A DNA stretch of 64,000 nucleotides, taken from Aminobacter aminovorans. GTDB taxonomy: Bacteria > Pseudomonadota > Alphaproteobacteria > Rhizobiales > Rhizobiaceae. Shown one piece after another: positions 17,087 to 26,402 of this stretch. Under the pieces are notes generated by a model that had not been told where the DNA came from, searched no databases, and worked only from the letters and a program-made list of their open reading frames with translations. The position numbers were made by a program, and so were the translations under genes. The stretch spans positions 2,371,501 through 2,435,500 of the forward strand of contig NZ_UFSM01000001.1 of assembly GCF_900445235.1 (NCBI RefSeq), in the 5' to 3' direction. How positions within the stretch are numbered: position 1 is the stretch's first letter; the number at the start of each line of letters is the position of its first letter.

Positions 17087-18187
17087 TCAGACGGCTGAGC
17101 CCCATTGCTTCATCAGCGCCGCCGATCGGGCAAGCTGAGGCGTGGCGTGGAACTCGCGGCCGAGCCTGGCTGCGGCACGCCACGGCCAGCGCGGATCGGC
17201 GAGCAAAGCGCGGCCGAGCGCCACCATGTCGGCTTGACCCTCACGGATAATGGCGTCGGCCTGCTCAGGTTGATCGATCATGCCGACGGCGCGGACGGGA
17301 ATGCCGGTCGCCTTCTTCACCGCCTCGGCGAGGTGGACCTGATAGCCGGGGCCAGTGCGCAGGCTCTGGTGCGGAGAGTTACCGCCGCTCGAGCAGCAGA
17401 TATAGGCGACGCCAGCCTCGCGATAAGACTTCGCAACTTCGATGGCCTCCTCGAGCGTGAAGCCGCCGTCGACCCAGTCGGTCAGCGACATGCGGGCGCC
17501 GAGCATCAGGTTTGGCACCGCATCAGTGACGCGGCGCGCAATCGTCATGGCAAAGCGCATGCGGTTTTCCAGCGAGCCGCCCCAGCGGTCTGTACGGTGA
17601 TTGGACAGTGGCGACAGGAACTGGTGCAGCAGATAGCCATGTGCCGAATGCAGTTCGATGAAGTCGAAGCCGGCGCGCTCGGCCCGCTGGGCCGCCTCGA
17701 CGAAATGGCCGATCGTCTGCTCGATCTCGTCCTCGCTCAGCGCGTGCGGCACCTGCCAGCCATCGGCATAGGCGAGTGCCGAGCATGAAACCACCGGCCA
17801 GGCATCCTCTTCCGGCTTGAGCGGACCCGAGCCCTCCCATGGCCGATGGTTGGAGGCCTTGCGGCCGGCATGAGCGAGTTGCACGCCGAATTTCGCGCCC
17901 GGCGTCGCCACCCGCCGCGCCGCGTCGAGGGCGCGTCTTGCCGCCGCTTCGTTGGCGTCGGAATAAAGCCCCATGCAGCCATGGCTGATGCGGCCGCGCC
18001 GTTCGACGTCAGTCATCTCGATTGTGACCATGCCGGCGCCTGACATTGCCAGGTTCATCCAGTGCTGCAGGTGCCAGTCGGTCGCCGAGCCGTCGTCGGC
18101 GGAATACTGGCACATCGGGGCAACCGCGATACGGTTGGGGAAGTCGAGCTTGCCGAGAGTAATCGGCGAAAACAGATGGACGGTCAT
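17087..18187 (-). CDS. NADH:flavin oxidoreductase, Old Yellow Enzyme family (YqjM-like)
   Basis: 366 residues from the ATG at 18187, which has a GAGGAG ribosome site; the open frame upstream to 18403 is not protein-like. FMN-binding TIM-barrel features: the start LFSPITLGKLDFPNRIAVAP, then MCQYSADDG with the Cys typical of the thermophilic-like/YqjM class, QLAHAGRK near 106, the HSAHGYLLHQFLSP motif near 176, NHRTDRWGGS near 190, and a C-terminal GQADMVALGRALLADP. These enzymes reduce activated C=C bonds with NAD(P)H. Divergent from the amidase gene (136-base gap). Physiological substrate unknown. Confidence 0.92.
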   Translation of the reverse strand: MTVHLFSPITLGKLDFPNRIAVAPMCQYSADDGSATDWHLQHWMNLAMSGAGMVTIEMTDVERRGRISHGCMGLYSDANEAAARRALDAARRVATPGAKFGVQLAHAGRKASNHRPWEGSGPLKPEEDAWPVVSCSALAYADGWQVPHALSEDEIEQTIGHFVEAAQRAERAGFDFIELHSAHGYLLHQFLSPLSNHRTDRWGGSLENRMRFAMTIARRVTDAVPNLMLGARMSLTDWVDGGFTLEEAIEVAKSYREAGVAYICCSSGGNSPHQSLRTGPGYQVHLAEAVKKATGIPVRAVGMIDQPEQADAIIREGQADMVALGRALLADPRWPWRAAARLGREFHATPQLARSAALMKQWGSAV

Positions 18188-18323
18188 GGGCGGCTCCTCG
18201 GGCTGGGAAAGCGACTGTAAGATGTTTGCAGCTGCCAGCAACCGTGTTGCATCGGGCCACGCCGTGTTAACAGTCGGCGCAACCGGCGTCGTGTTTTCCG
18301 GCGTGGCGGATTTGGGAGCGTGT

Positions 18324-19619
18324 ATGACCCCGACAAGAGACAGGCTCGAGGCGATCCTTTCGCGGCTTGGAGCGCGCGTCGGCGCAGAGCGAGTGTTTGC
18401 CAAGCTCTATGTCGAGGCTGCCCGGGCCGCGGCTGATGCCACTGATGCGCGCCGCCGGGCGGGGCTGTCGCTCGGGCCACTGGATGGCGCAATCGTCTCG
18501 ATCAAGGACCTGTTCGACGTCGCCGGTGAGCCGACGCTGGCCGGCTCGCTGCTGCGGCGCGACGCCGAACCGGCGCGCGATGACGCGCTGGTGGTCAAGC
18601 GCCTGCGCCGCGCCGGTGCCGTCATCATCGGCAAGACCCACATGACCGAGTTCGCCTTCACCGCGCTCGGCATCAATCCTCATTATGGCACGCCGGGCAA
18701 TGCGGCCGATCCGGCGCTTATCCCCGGCGGCTCGTCATCGGGCGCCGGTGTCTCTGCCGCCGAGGGCAGCTCCGGCATTTCGATCGGTTCCGACACTGGC
18801 GGTTCGGTCAGGGTGCCCGCCGCCCTCAACGGCGTCGTGGGCTTCAAGCCGACGGCGCGGCGCATTCCGCTCGACGGCGCGTTTCCCTTGTCGCCGTCGC
18901 TCGATTCGATCGGCCCGCTCGCCAAAACAGTGGCGCAATGTATCGCCACCGACGCGGTCATATCAGGCAAGGAGCATTTTTCCTTGCAGCCCTTGCCACT
19001 TGCCGGACTGCGCATCGCCGTGCCGCGTGGCCGCCTGCTCGACGAGATGGCGTCCGGCATGGCTGCCAGCTTCGAGCGCGCGCTGAACAAGCTCGCGGCA
19101 GCTGGCGCCGTAATCGGCGACTGCCAAATCGACGATCTTTTGGCCGAATTCCGCGCCGCAACGAGGACCGGCACGATTGCGGCGATAGAAGGGGCGTCGA
19201 TCCACGCCGACTGGCTGGCCAATGGCGCGTCGGTGCCCATCGACCCCAATGTCAGCGGCGCGCTTGGCCGGGCCATGCAGGTGTCGGCGGTCAGCTACAT
19301 CAGGACGATGAACCGCCGTGCCGAACTTGTCGCCGCCATGGATGCGCGAATGTCGGCGCATGATCTGGTCGTCTTGCCGACGACGCCCGTGCCAGCTCAG
19401 CCGATATCAGAACTTTTGGCCGACGGGGCGCATGCCAACCGTATCGAGGGGCTGTTGCTGCGCAACACCCAGGTCGCCAACCAGTTCGACCTCTGCGCCC
19501 TGTCGCTGCCAATGCCCGGCGCTGTGCTGCCCTCCGGCCTGATGCTTATGGCGCGCCATGGCCACGATCGCCGCCTGCTTTCCGCTGGCCTTGCGGCCGA
19601 GGCGCTGCTCAAAGGATAG
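18324..19619 (+). CDS. Amidase (amidase-signature family)
   Basis: 431 residues from the ATG at 18324 (GGGAG ten bases upstream). The amidase-signature Ser-cisSer-Lys triad is recognisable: Lys in GAIVSIKDLFDVAG near residue 62, the Gly/Ser-rich block GGSSSGAGVSAAEG near 136-149, and the nucleophilic Ser in SDTGGSVRVPA near 160. The family hydrolyses amides, including aryl and amino-acid amides and allophanate or Glu-tRNA substrates; GatA is less likely because no gatB or gatC is nearby. The gene is followed after only a few bases by the remnant of a sugar isomerase, so a deletion seems to have removed its original neighbour. Confidence 0.88.
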   Translation: MTPTRDRLEAILSRLGARVGAERVFAKLYVEAARAAADATDARRRAGLSLGPLDGAIVSIKDLFDVAGEPTLAGSLLRRDAEPARDDALVVKRLRRAGAVIIGKTHMTEFAFTALGINPHYGTPGNAADPALIPGGSSSGAGVSAAEGSSGISIGSDTGGSVRVPAALNGVVGFKPTARRIPLDGAFPLSPSLDSIGPLAKTVAQCIATDAVISGKEHFSLQPLPLAGLRIAVPRGRLLDEMASGMAASFERALNKLAAAGAVIGDCQIDDLLAEFRAATRTGTIAAIEGASIHADWLANGASVPIDPNVSGALGRAMQVSAVSYIRTMNRRAELVAAMDARMSAHDLVVLPTTPVPAQPISELLADGAHANRIEGLLLRNTQVANQFDLCALSLPMPGAVLPSGLMLMARHGHDRRLLSAGLAAEALLKG

Positions 19620-19654
19620 GCCATGACCGCGCTGATCACCGACGACGGCATCGT

Positions 19655-19830
19655 CATGACAGCTGGGCGGTGCTGGAATGGGAATGCTGCCTCAAGCATC
19701 CGGAGGACGGAGCTGCGGAAGGCGCGCCGTTCATCGAAAGCCACATCATCCGTGTCACCACAAGGCCTTCGACGACTTTGCCGTCGGCACGACGGATCGG
19801 GCGATGCTGAGGGAGATGATGGGGATTTGA
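19655..19830 (+). pseudogene. C-terminal remnant of a sugar phosphate isomerase/epimerase, frameshifted
   Basis: Frame reading from 19655 gives HDSWAVLEWECCLKHPEDG and then AAEGAPFIESHIIRVT, the very characteristic end of TIM-barrel sugar isomerases that accompany Gfo/Idh dehydrogenases. After ~19760 the homology moves to another frame: KAFDDFAVGTTDRAMLREMMGI and stop at 19828-19830. Restoring one base between ACC and ACAAGG at ~19760 would give the usual VTDKAFDDFA. About 80% of the gene upstream is gone; 19620-19654 does not continue the homology. So this is a truncated and frameshifted fragment, 35 bases after the amidase and 34 before the dehydrogenase. Confidence 0.75.
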
Positions 19831-19864
19831 ACGCAGCGCCAACGTATTAAGGGAGGACACAAGC

Positions 19865-21036
19865 ATGGTCGGTGCATCGAAATCGGGAAACGGCAGCGGC
19901 CCGATCCGCTACGGCATGGTCGGCGGCGGGCAGGCGCCTTCATCGGCGGTGTACACCGCATCGCCGCCCGCATGGACGGCGATTTCCAGCTCGTCGCCGG
20001 CGCGCTGTCGTCTAATCCGGAGCGTGCCAAGGCCTCCGCAGCCGAGATCGGCCTCGATCCCGAGCGTAGCTACACCTCCTATGCCGAGATGGCCAAGGCC
20101 GAAGCAAAACGCCCCGACGGCATCGAGGCGGTGGCCATCGTCACGCCCAACAACGTCCATTTCCCCGCCGCCAAGGCCTTCCTCGAGGCTGGCATCCACG
20201 TCATCTGCGACAAGCCGCTGACGGCGACGCTTGCCGAGGCGAAAAAGCTCGCCGCACTGGTCGAGAAGACCGGCAAGGTCTTCGTGCTCACCCACAACTA
20301 TACCGGCTATCCGATGATCCGGCAGGCACGCGAGATGGTCGCCAAGGGACAACTCGGTGACATCAGGGTCGTCCAGGCCGAATACCCGCAGGATTGGCTG
20401 ACCGAGGACCTCGCCGCCACCGGCCAGAAGCAGGCCTCCTGGCGCGCCGATCCGAAACAGTCGGGAGTCGGCGGCGCCACCGGCGACATCGGCACCCATG
20501 CCTACAATCTCGCCCGCTTCGTCACCGGCCTCGAACTCGACAGCCTGTCGGCGGATCTCGACGCCTTCGTGCCGGGCCGGCTGCTCGACGACAACGTCAA
20601 CGTCATGTTGCGCTTCAAGGGTGGGGCCAAGGGCATGATCTGGGCAAGCCAGGTGGCACCTGGTCATGAGAACGGGCTCAAGCTGCGCGTCTATGGCTCC
20701 AAGGGGGGCATCGAATGGGTGCAGGCCGATCCGAACTATCTCTGGTACACGCCCTTCGGCCAACCCAAACAACTGATCACCCGTGGTGGCGTCGGCGCTG
20801 GCCAAGCTGCGGCCCGCGTCACCCGCGTGCCGTCCGGCCACCCGGAAGGCTATCTCGAGGGTTTCGCCAACATCTACCAGGAAGCCGCCAGAGCCATCCG
20901 CGCGGCACGCAGGAAGGGCGGCAGGCCGGGCAGAGACGTTGTCTACCCGACAGTGCTGGATGGCGTCGAAGGCGTCGCCTTTGTCGAAGCCTGCGTGCGG
21001 TCGTCGAAGAAAAACGCGACGTGGACGAAGCTTTAG
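19865..21036 (+). pseudogene. Gfo/Idh/MocA-family dehydrogenase, one-base frameshift near the start
   Basis: The ATG at 19865 begins MVGASKSGNGSGPIRYGMVGGGQ, the N-terminal Rossmann strand, but after Q (19931-19933) the frame turns into non-homologous sequence. The expected continuation AFIGGVHRIAARMDGDFQLV is found one frame over from 19936 and runs without a break to the stop at 21036. Adding one G in the GGGCAGGCGCC run restores GGGQGAFIG. The rest is a normal family member: CDKPLTATLAEA with the catalytic-type Lys, and GGATGDIGTHAYNLARF. A shorter product from the ATG at 19972 would lack the nucleotide-binding loop. With the isomerase remnant upstream it was part of an inositol-like sugar catabolic pair. 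Confidence 0.78.
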
Positions 21037-21183
21037 GGGGCGGGCTTTGGCAAACGCCTGTGAGGTGACATTGGCCACTGGCGACGCTCCCGAACCAACT
21101 TTGGTACCATCGTTCTGGTCAGCTAGCCGCGCTCGGCAGGTCGTGGCAACCAGCGGTTCCTTGCATCTGCTGGACATCCATTC

Positions 21184-23486
21184 ATGCATTCGAGATGGGC
21201 TCTTTCCGCGTCCTTGTTGGCGATCTGCGCCGTTTCATCAGCTCACGCGGAAGACCTCCTGGCCAAGCGCTGGGGGCCATGGGTCGAAACTGGCGGGCAG
21301 TTCGGCAAGGGCCGTTCACTCGGTGAGATGAACCTGTTCGTTCCGCTGCTCCAGAACAGCGACACGCTTGTCTTCACCGATCTGCGCGGCAAGTTCGACA
21401 ACAACGATTCCGTTGAAGGCAATTTCGGGCTTGGCATCAGGCACATGCTGCCGTCCGGCTGGAACCTGGGAGCCTATGGCTATTACGACATCCGCCGCTC
21501 GCCCTATGGCAACACGTTTCACCAGCTGACGCTCGGCGCTGAGGCCCTGGGCGAGGTCTTCGACCTGCGCGCCAACGCCTACCTGCCGGTCGGCGAGACC
21601 GAGCGGCGAATGGACCTCGGCGCGACCGCGACAGTTGGTCCCTGGAGCAGCCAGGCGGTCCTGACCGGCACGTCGCTGGCGATCCAACACCAGGCGGTGC
21701 AGACGACAACCACCAGCTACAGGGTCGAGAAGGCGCTGGCGGGCGCCGACGCCGAGATCGGCATCAGGCTGCCGGTGTTCGAGCCGGATTCGGGCTTCGA
21801 CATGCGCGCCTTTGTCGGCGGCTATTATTTCGGCGGCTCCGACGTGGAGGCGATTGCCGGCCCACGCGCGCGGCTCGAATTCACCGCCGCAGACTTCGTC
21901 GATCTTCCCGGCGTGAAGCTGACCGCCGGGCTGACCTTCCAGTATGACGACGTCCGCGGCGATCAATGGATCACCCAGGCGCGGCTGCGTATTCCCCTGC
22001 AAGCTGCTTCATCCGCCGAACGCGAGCCGCTGTCCTACATGGAGCGGCGCATGACGGATACCGTGGTGCGAGATGTCGACATCGTGTCGAACACCCGCAA
22101 CGGGGCCAGGTCGAGGAACGATACGCTCACCTCCACCGAAGACGCTGTGAACACGTGGAACGGCAAGACCATCACATCGGTCGTGCGGATCGACGGGACG
22201 ACGCAGGACCAGGCCGCCCTCCAGGCCGCGCTCGACAGCGTCGGGGCCCAAGGCATCGTGCTCTTGAACGGCAACCTCGCTGCGACGGGCGCCATTTCCC
22301 TCAACGACAAGCAGTTGCTCGTCGGCGGCGGCACCGTCCTCAAGCTCAAGGGCGCGACAAGCGGTGTTGATGTCGACTATGCTGCAGCGGGCAGTGCGGG
22401 CCGCATTTCCGGTGCGGCCACCGACACCCTGGTCAGGATGGCCACGGACAGCGCGATGCGCGGGATCTCCGTCGAGAACACCTCGTCGAATGCCAACTCC
22501 TGGGCCATATCAGGTGCCAGCGGCGCCAGCCTGCGCGACGTTGCCGTCGTTTCGGCTACCAACGGGGTTAGGGTCGACGGCACAGCGAACTTCACCCTTC
22601 AGGGCGGCAGCATCACTGCCGCCACAGGCAGCGCCATCGCCATCACCAACAGCACCGGGGTCAGCATCGGCGGCGCCACCATCGTCCAGAATGGCGCCAG
22701 CGGCATCGGTATCGTCGTCGACAATGTCGCAGGCCGTATCGAGGGCAACACCATCACCACCAATGGCAATGGCAACGGCTATGACGATGCCCATTCGTTG
22801 GCGCGCCCGGCCCATGGCCTGTCGGTCAGCAACAGCGGCGGCCTGACCATCGCCAACAACTCCATCACCACCAATGGTGAGCAGGCCAACGGCATCGACG
22901 TAGCCGGTAGCGCCGGTATTGCAATTTCCGGCAACACCATCACCACAACAACTACATGAGCCGTGGCATCCACTTGCGCGAGAGCAATGGGGCACTCATT
23001 TCCGCCAACACCATCGCAACCAACACGACCGATGACAGGAACTGGTCGTATCTGACGATCGCGTTTGGCCTCATCACCGACAGAAGCAGCAACCTGACTA
23101 TCAGCGACAACGTGATCTCGACCCGCATGCGTGGCGGAAATGGCGTTTATCTGCGTTACGGTGGCGACAATGTCGTTTCCGGCAACGCGGTAACGACCCA
23201 CGGAACGAGCGCCCACGCCATCTCTTCTGTGCGCTCAAGCTCCAACATCGTCAGCGGCAACGTCCTGACAGCCACCAATGTTGGCAGTTCATACGGCGTC
23301 TACCTTGGCATCCTGAGCCACAACGGGGTTGTGGAGAACAATGTAGTCACCGCAGCGAGTGGAACCGGAGTTCTGGTCAACACCTCTTCCGGCGTGGTGG
23401 TACGCGACAATCGCCTCGTCGGGCGAGGCAACAGCGGTGTTTTCACAACGGAATTCGACACTGTCATCACCGGAAACACGCCGTAG
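21184..23486 (+). pseudogene. Inverse-autotransporter adhesin with beta-helix passenger, copy A, one-base deletion
   Basis: Starts MHSRWALSASLLAICAVSSA (signal peptide), then residues ~25-270 match an inverse-autotransporter (intimin/invasin-type) beta-barrel: LAKRWGPWVETGGQFGKGRS, GIRHMLPSGWNLGAYGYYD, FVGGYYFGGSDVEAIAGPRA. After a linker the passenger is a right-handed beta-helix of short N-T-x-G repeats. The frame stops at 22957-22959 after ISGNTITTTTT. The homologous sequence resumes one frame over from 22956 (MSRGIHLRESNG) to 23486. Inserting one C in the ACCAC run at ~22946 restores ACC AAC AAC TAC ATG as in copy B, giving 767 codons versus 766 in B. The barrel part may still be made as a 591-residue truncated product. 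Confidence 0.85.
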
Positions 23487-23553
23487 GGTACCTTCGCCTA
23501 CGGCTGCCGGCCCGTCGACGCAAGGCCGGGACCGGTCATGCGACCTGCACCTA

Positions 23554-23568
23554 TTTGACCTGGTCAAA
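23554..23568. promoter_or_regulatory. Altered FNR/FixK-like palindrome before the truncated stress-protein gene
   Basis: TTTGACC-T-GGTCAAA, the counterpart of the site at 26329 in copy B. One base shorter than B, so the spacing between TTGAC and GTCAA is 3 instead of 4 and would not suit a normal CRP/FNR dimer. Lies ~60 bases before the start of the truncated gene. Confidence 0.45.
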
Positions 23569-23626
23569 ACCGAAACGGCTGTGAGTGCTACACCTTGCCT
23601 CGAAGGCATCGAGAAAGGGGAATTGC

Positions 23627-23740
23627 ATGTACAGCCACACTCTTGTTGCGACCGATGGATCGATCCTCTCACAAAAGGGTGTCGAGCACGCCCTCAAGCT
23701 GGCCAAGAGCGTCGGAAGCAAGGCCACTATCGTCATTTGA
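23627..23740 (+). pseudogene. Universal stress protein, truncated N-terminal fragment
   Basis: Thirty-seven codons, MYSHTLVATDGSILSQKGVEH and on to SKATIVI, then TGA at 23738. Nearly identical to the first 37 residues of the intact gene at 26403 (differences T5/I, L14/I, A22/G, A33/T), including the ribosome site GAAAGGGG. Homology ends at the duplication junction, so the loss comes from the recombination end point, not a point mutation. Confidence 0.85.
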
Positions 23741-23942
23741 ACGCCGCGAGCCGTCGCTTCGAACGGGCGGTTCCATTCTCCCGACTTCGACGTGGCTGCG
23801 CTGATGCCACCAAGGCCGCTGCTCGCGCTGCCAACTGACGCGACGCTCCCGAACCAACTTTGGTACCATCTTTCCAACCGGCTAGCCGCGCTCTGCGGCG
23901 CGTGGCAACCAGCAGTTCCTTGCATCTGCTGGACATCCATTC

Positions 23943-26243
23943 ATGCATTCGAGATGGGCCCTTTCGGCGTCGCTTTTGGCGATCTGTTCCGCGTCATCAG
24001 CCCACGCGGAAGACATCCTGGCCAAGCGCTGGGGCCCATGGGTCGAAACCGGCGGGCAGTTCAGCAAGGGCCGTTCACTCGGTGAGATGAACCTGTTCGT
24101 TCCGGTGCTCCAGAACAGCGACACGCTCGTCTTCACCGATCTGCGCGGCAAGTTCGACAACAACGATTCCGTTGAAGGCAATTTCGGGCTTGGCATCAGG
24201 CACATGCTGCCGTCCGGCTGGAACCTCGGTGCCTATGGCTACTATGACGTCCGCCGTTCGGCCTATGGCAACATTTTCCATCAAGTGACGCTCGGCGCTG
24301 AAGCTCTGAGCGAGGTCTTCGACCTGCGCGCCAACGCCTACCTGCCGGTCGGCGAGACCGAGCGGCGAATGGACCTCGGCGCGACCGCGACAGTTGGTCC
24401 CTGGAGCAGCCAGGCGGTCCTGACCGGCACGTCGCTGGCGATCCAACACCAGGCGGTGCAGACGACAACCACCAGCTACAGGGTCGAGAAGGCGCTGGCG
24501 GGCGCCGACGCCGAGATCGGCATCAGGCTGCCGGTGTTCGAGCCGGATTCGGGCTTCGACATGCGCGCCTTTGTCGGCGGCTATTATTTCGGCGGCTCCG
24601 ACGTGGAGGCGATTGCCGGCCCACGCGCGCGGCTCGAATTCACCGCCGCAGACTTCGTCGATCTTCCCGGCGTGAAGCTGACCGCCGGGCTGACCTTCCA
24701 GTATGACGACGTCCGCGGCGATCAATGGATCACCCAGGCGCGGCTGCGTATTCCCCTGCAAGCTGCTTCATCCGCCGGGCGCGAGCCGCTGTCCTACATG
24801 GAACGGCGCATGACCGACACGGTGGTGCGCGACGTCGATATCGTCTCGACCACCCGCAACGGAACCAGGTCGAGGAACGATACGCTCACCTCGTCCGAAG
24901 ATGCGGTCAACGCGTGGAACGGCAAGACCATCACCTCGGTCGTGCGGATCGACGGCACGACCCAGGATCAGACCGCCCTCCAGGCCGCGCTCGACAGCGT
25001 CGGTGCCGACGGCATCGTTCTGTTGAACGGCAACCTTGCTGCGACAGGCGGAGTTTCCCTCAACGACAAGCAGTTGCTCGTCGGCGGCGGCACCGTCCTC
25101 AAGCTCAAGGGCGCGACAAGCGGTGTTGCTGTCGACTATGCTGCAGCGGGCAGTGCGGGCCGCATTTCCGGTGCGGCCACCGACACCCTGGTCAGGATGG
25201 CCACGGACAGCGCCATGCGCGGGATCTCCGTCGAGAACACCTCGTCGAATGCCAACTCCTGGGCCATATCAGGTGCCAGCGGCGCCAGCCTGCGCGACGT
25301 TGCCGTCGTTTCGGCTGCCAACGGGGTGAGGGTCGACGGCACAGCGAACTTCACCCTTCAGGGCGGCAGCATCACTGCCGCCACAGGCAGCGCCATCGCC
25401 ATCACCCACAGCACCGGGGTCAGCATCGGCGGCGCCACTATCGTCCAGAATGGCGCCAGCGGCATCGGCATCGTCGCCGATAATGTCGCAGGCCGTATCG
25501 AGGGCAACACCATCACCACCAATGGCAATGGCAGCGGCTACAACGACGCCCATTCGTTGGCGCGTCCGGCCCATGGCCTGTCGGTCAGCAACAGCGGCGG
25601 CCTGACGATCGCCAACAACGTCATCACCATCAATGGCGAACTGGCCAACGGCATCAACGTCACCGGTAGCGCCGGTATCGCAATTTCCGGCAACAGGGTG
25701 ACCACCAACAATTACATGAGCCGCGGGATACGCCTTGTCGACAGCGGCGGCGCCACCATTGCCGGCAACACCGTGGCCACCAACACAACGAACGATACCT
25801 ACCTGTCGCTCTACACGGCGGCCTTCGGCATCATGACCGAAGGAAGCGACAACCTGACGGTGAGCGGCAATTCTGTGACGACGCGCGCGCGCGGCGCTAC
25901 CGGCATCCTTCTGCGCTACGGCGCCAACAGCACCATATCAGGAAACACAGTGACGACTAACGGCGAGAACGCAACGGCCGTCGCCGTGGTGGGGTCAGCC
26001 TCCAACACTGTCAGCGGCAACACCCTGACGACCACGAACCCGAACAATTCGCATGGTGTGTCCATAGGCTTCAACAGCCACAACGGGTTGGTGGAAAACA
26101 ACACCGTGACTTCAGCTGGTCCGCATGGCGTTTATGTCTGGTCCTCCGGCGTGGCCGTACGCGACAATCGCCTCGTCGGGCGAGGCAACAGCGGTGTTCT
26201 GACAACGGCAGGCGACACCATCGTCACTGGAAACACGCCGTAA
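23943..26243 (+). CDS. Inverse-autotransporter adhesin with right-handed beta-helix passenger, copy B
   Basis: 766 residues. Signal peptide 1-23 (cleavage near SSAHA-ED). Residues ~24-275 are an inverse-autotransporter beta-barrel that would insert in the outer membrane with its C-terminal passenger outside. Residues ~300-766 are a passenger with repeated N/D-T/V-x-S-G-N-T units (VSGNTLTTTN, ISGNTVTTNG, VENNTVTSAG), the signature of a right-handed parallel beta-helix such as in pectate-lyase-like or NosD proteins. The usual intimin/invasin Ig-like domains and LysM are absent. Likely a surface adhesin. No strong ribosome site precedes the ATG. Followed 160 bases later by a universal stress protein gene. 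Confidence 0.88.
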   Translation: MHSRWALSASLLAICSASSAHAEDILAKRWGPWVETGGQFSKGRSLGEMNLFVPVLQNSDTLVFTDLRGKFDNNDSVEGNFGLGIRHMLPSGWNLGAYGYYDVRRSAYGNIFHQVTLGAEALSEVFDLRANAYLPVGETERRMDLGATATVGPWSSQAVLTGTSLAIQHQAVQTTTTSYRVEKALAGADAEIGIRLPVFEPDSGFDMRAFVGGYYFGGSDVEAIAGPRARLEFTAADFVDLPGVKLTAGLTFQYDDVRGDQWITQARLRIPLQAASSAGREPLSYMERRMTDTVVRDVDIVSTTRNGTRSRNDTLTSSEDAVNAWNGKTITSVVRIDGTTQDQTALQAALDSVGADGIVLLNGNLAATGGVSLNDKQLLVGGGTVLKLKGATSGVAVDYAAAGSAGRISGAATDTLVRMATDSAMRGISVENTSSNANSWAISGASGASLRDVAVVSAANGVRVDGTANFTLQGGSITAATGSAIAITHSTGVSIGGATIVQNGASGIGIVADNVAGRIEGNTITTNGNGSGYNDAHSLARPAHGLSVSNSGGLTIANNVITINGELANGINVTGSAGIAISGNRVTTNNYMSRGIRLVDSGGATIAGNTVATNTTNDTYLSLYTAAFGIMTEGSDNLTVSGNSVTTRARGATGILLRYGANSTISGNTVTTNGENATAVAVVGSASNTVSGNTLTTTNPNNSHGVSIGFNSHNGLVENNTVTSAGPHGVYVWSSGVAVRDNRLVGRGNSGVLTTAGDTIVTGNTP

Positions 26244-26328
26244 GGAGGCCTTCGTCGAAGGCTGCACGCGCTCGCCTCGGAAAGAGCGCGGCCCGGAGCA
26301 GACTTTGGTCATGTGACCTGCACTGCTA

Positions 26329-26344
26329 TTTGACCTATGTCAAA
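26329..26344. promoter_or_regulatory. FNR/FixK-type operator upstream of the stress-protein gene
   Basis: TTTGACCTATGTCAAA, containing TTGAC-N4-GTCAA (26330-26343), a good fit to the CRP/FNR/FixK consensus TTGAT-N4-ATCAA. It lies 59 bases before the ATG at 26403, a normal distance for activation. Stress proteins of this family are often switched on at low oxygen by FixK/FNR (known in other bacteria). Confidence 0.6.
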
Positions 26345-26402
26345 ATCGAAACGGCGGTGAGTGCTACACCTTGCCTCGATGTCATCGAGAAAGGGTAATT
26401 GC

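Larger units (their letters stand above)
21081..23740. repeat. Tandem duplication, upstream (degraded) copy
   Basis: From GCGACGCTCCCGAACC at 21081 this segment repeats at 23840, an offset of 2759 bases. It comprises a ~100-base leader, an adhesin gene (disrupted), an intergenic spacer and the first 37 codons of a universal stress protein gene. Homology stops inside that gene near 23736. A 103-base unrelated junction (23737-23839) separates the copies. Confidence 0.9.

Noticed and set aside
21184..22959. Copy A as a complete 591-residue adhesin
   Set aside because: The stop falls in the middle of the beta-helix repeats, and the missing part lies directly downstream in another frame.
22950..22965. 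Programmed ribosomal frameshifting in adhesin copy A
   Set aside because: No slippery heptamer or downstream pseudoknot is evident, and the in-frame paralogue shows that a simple one-base loss explains the break.
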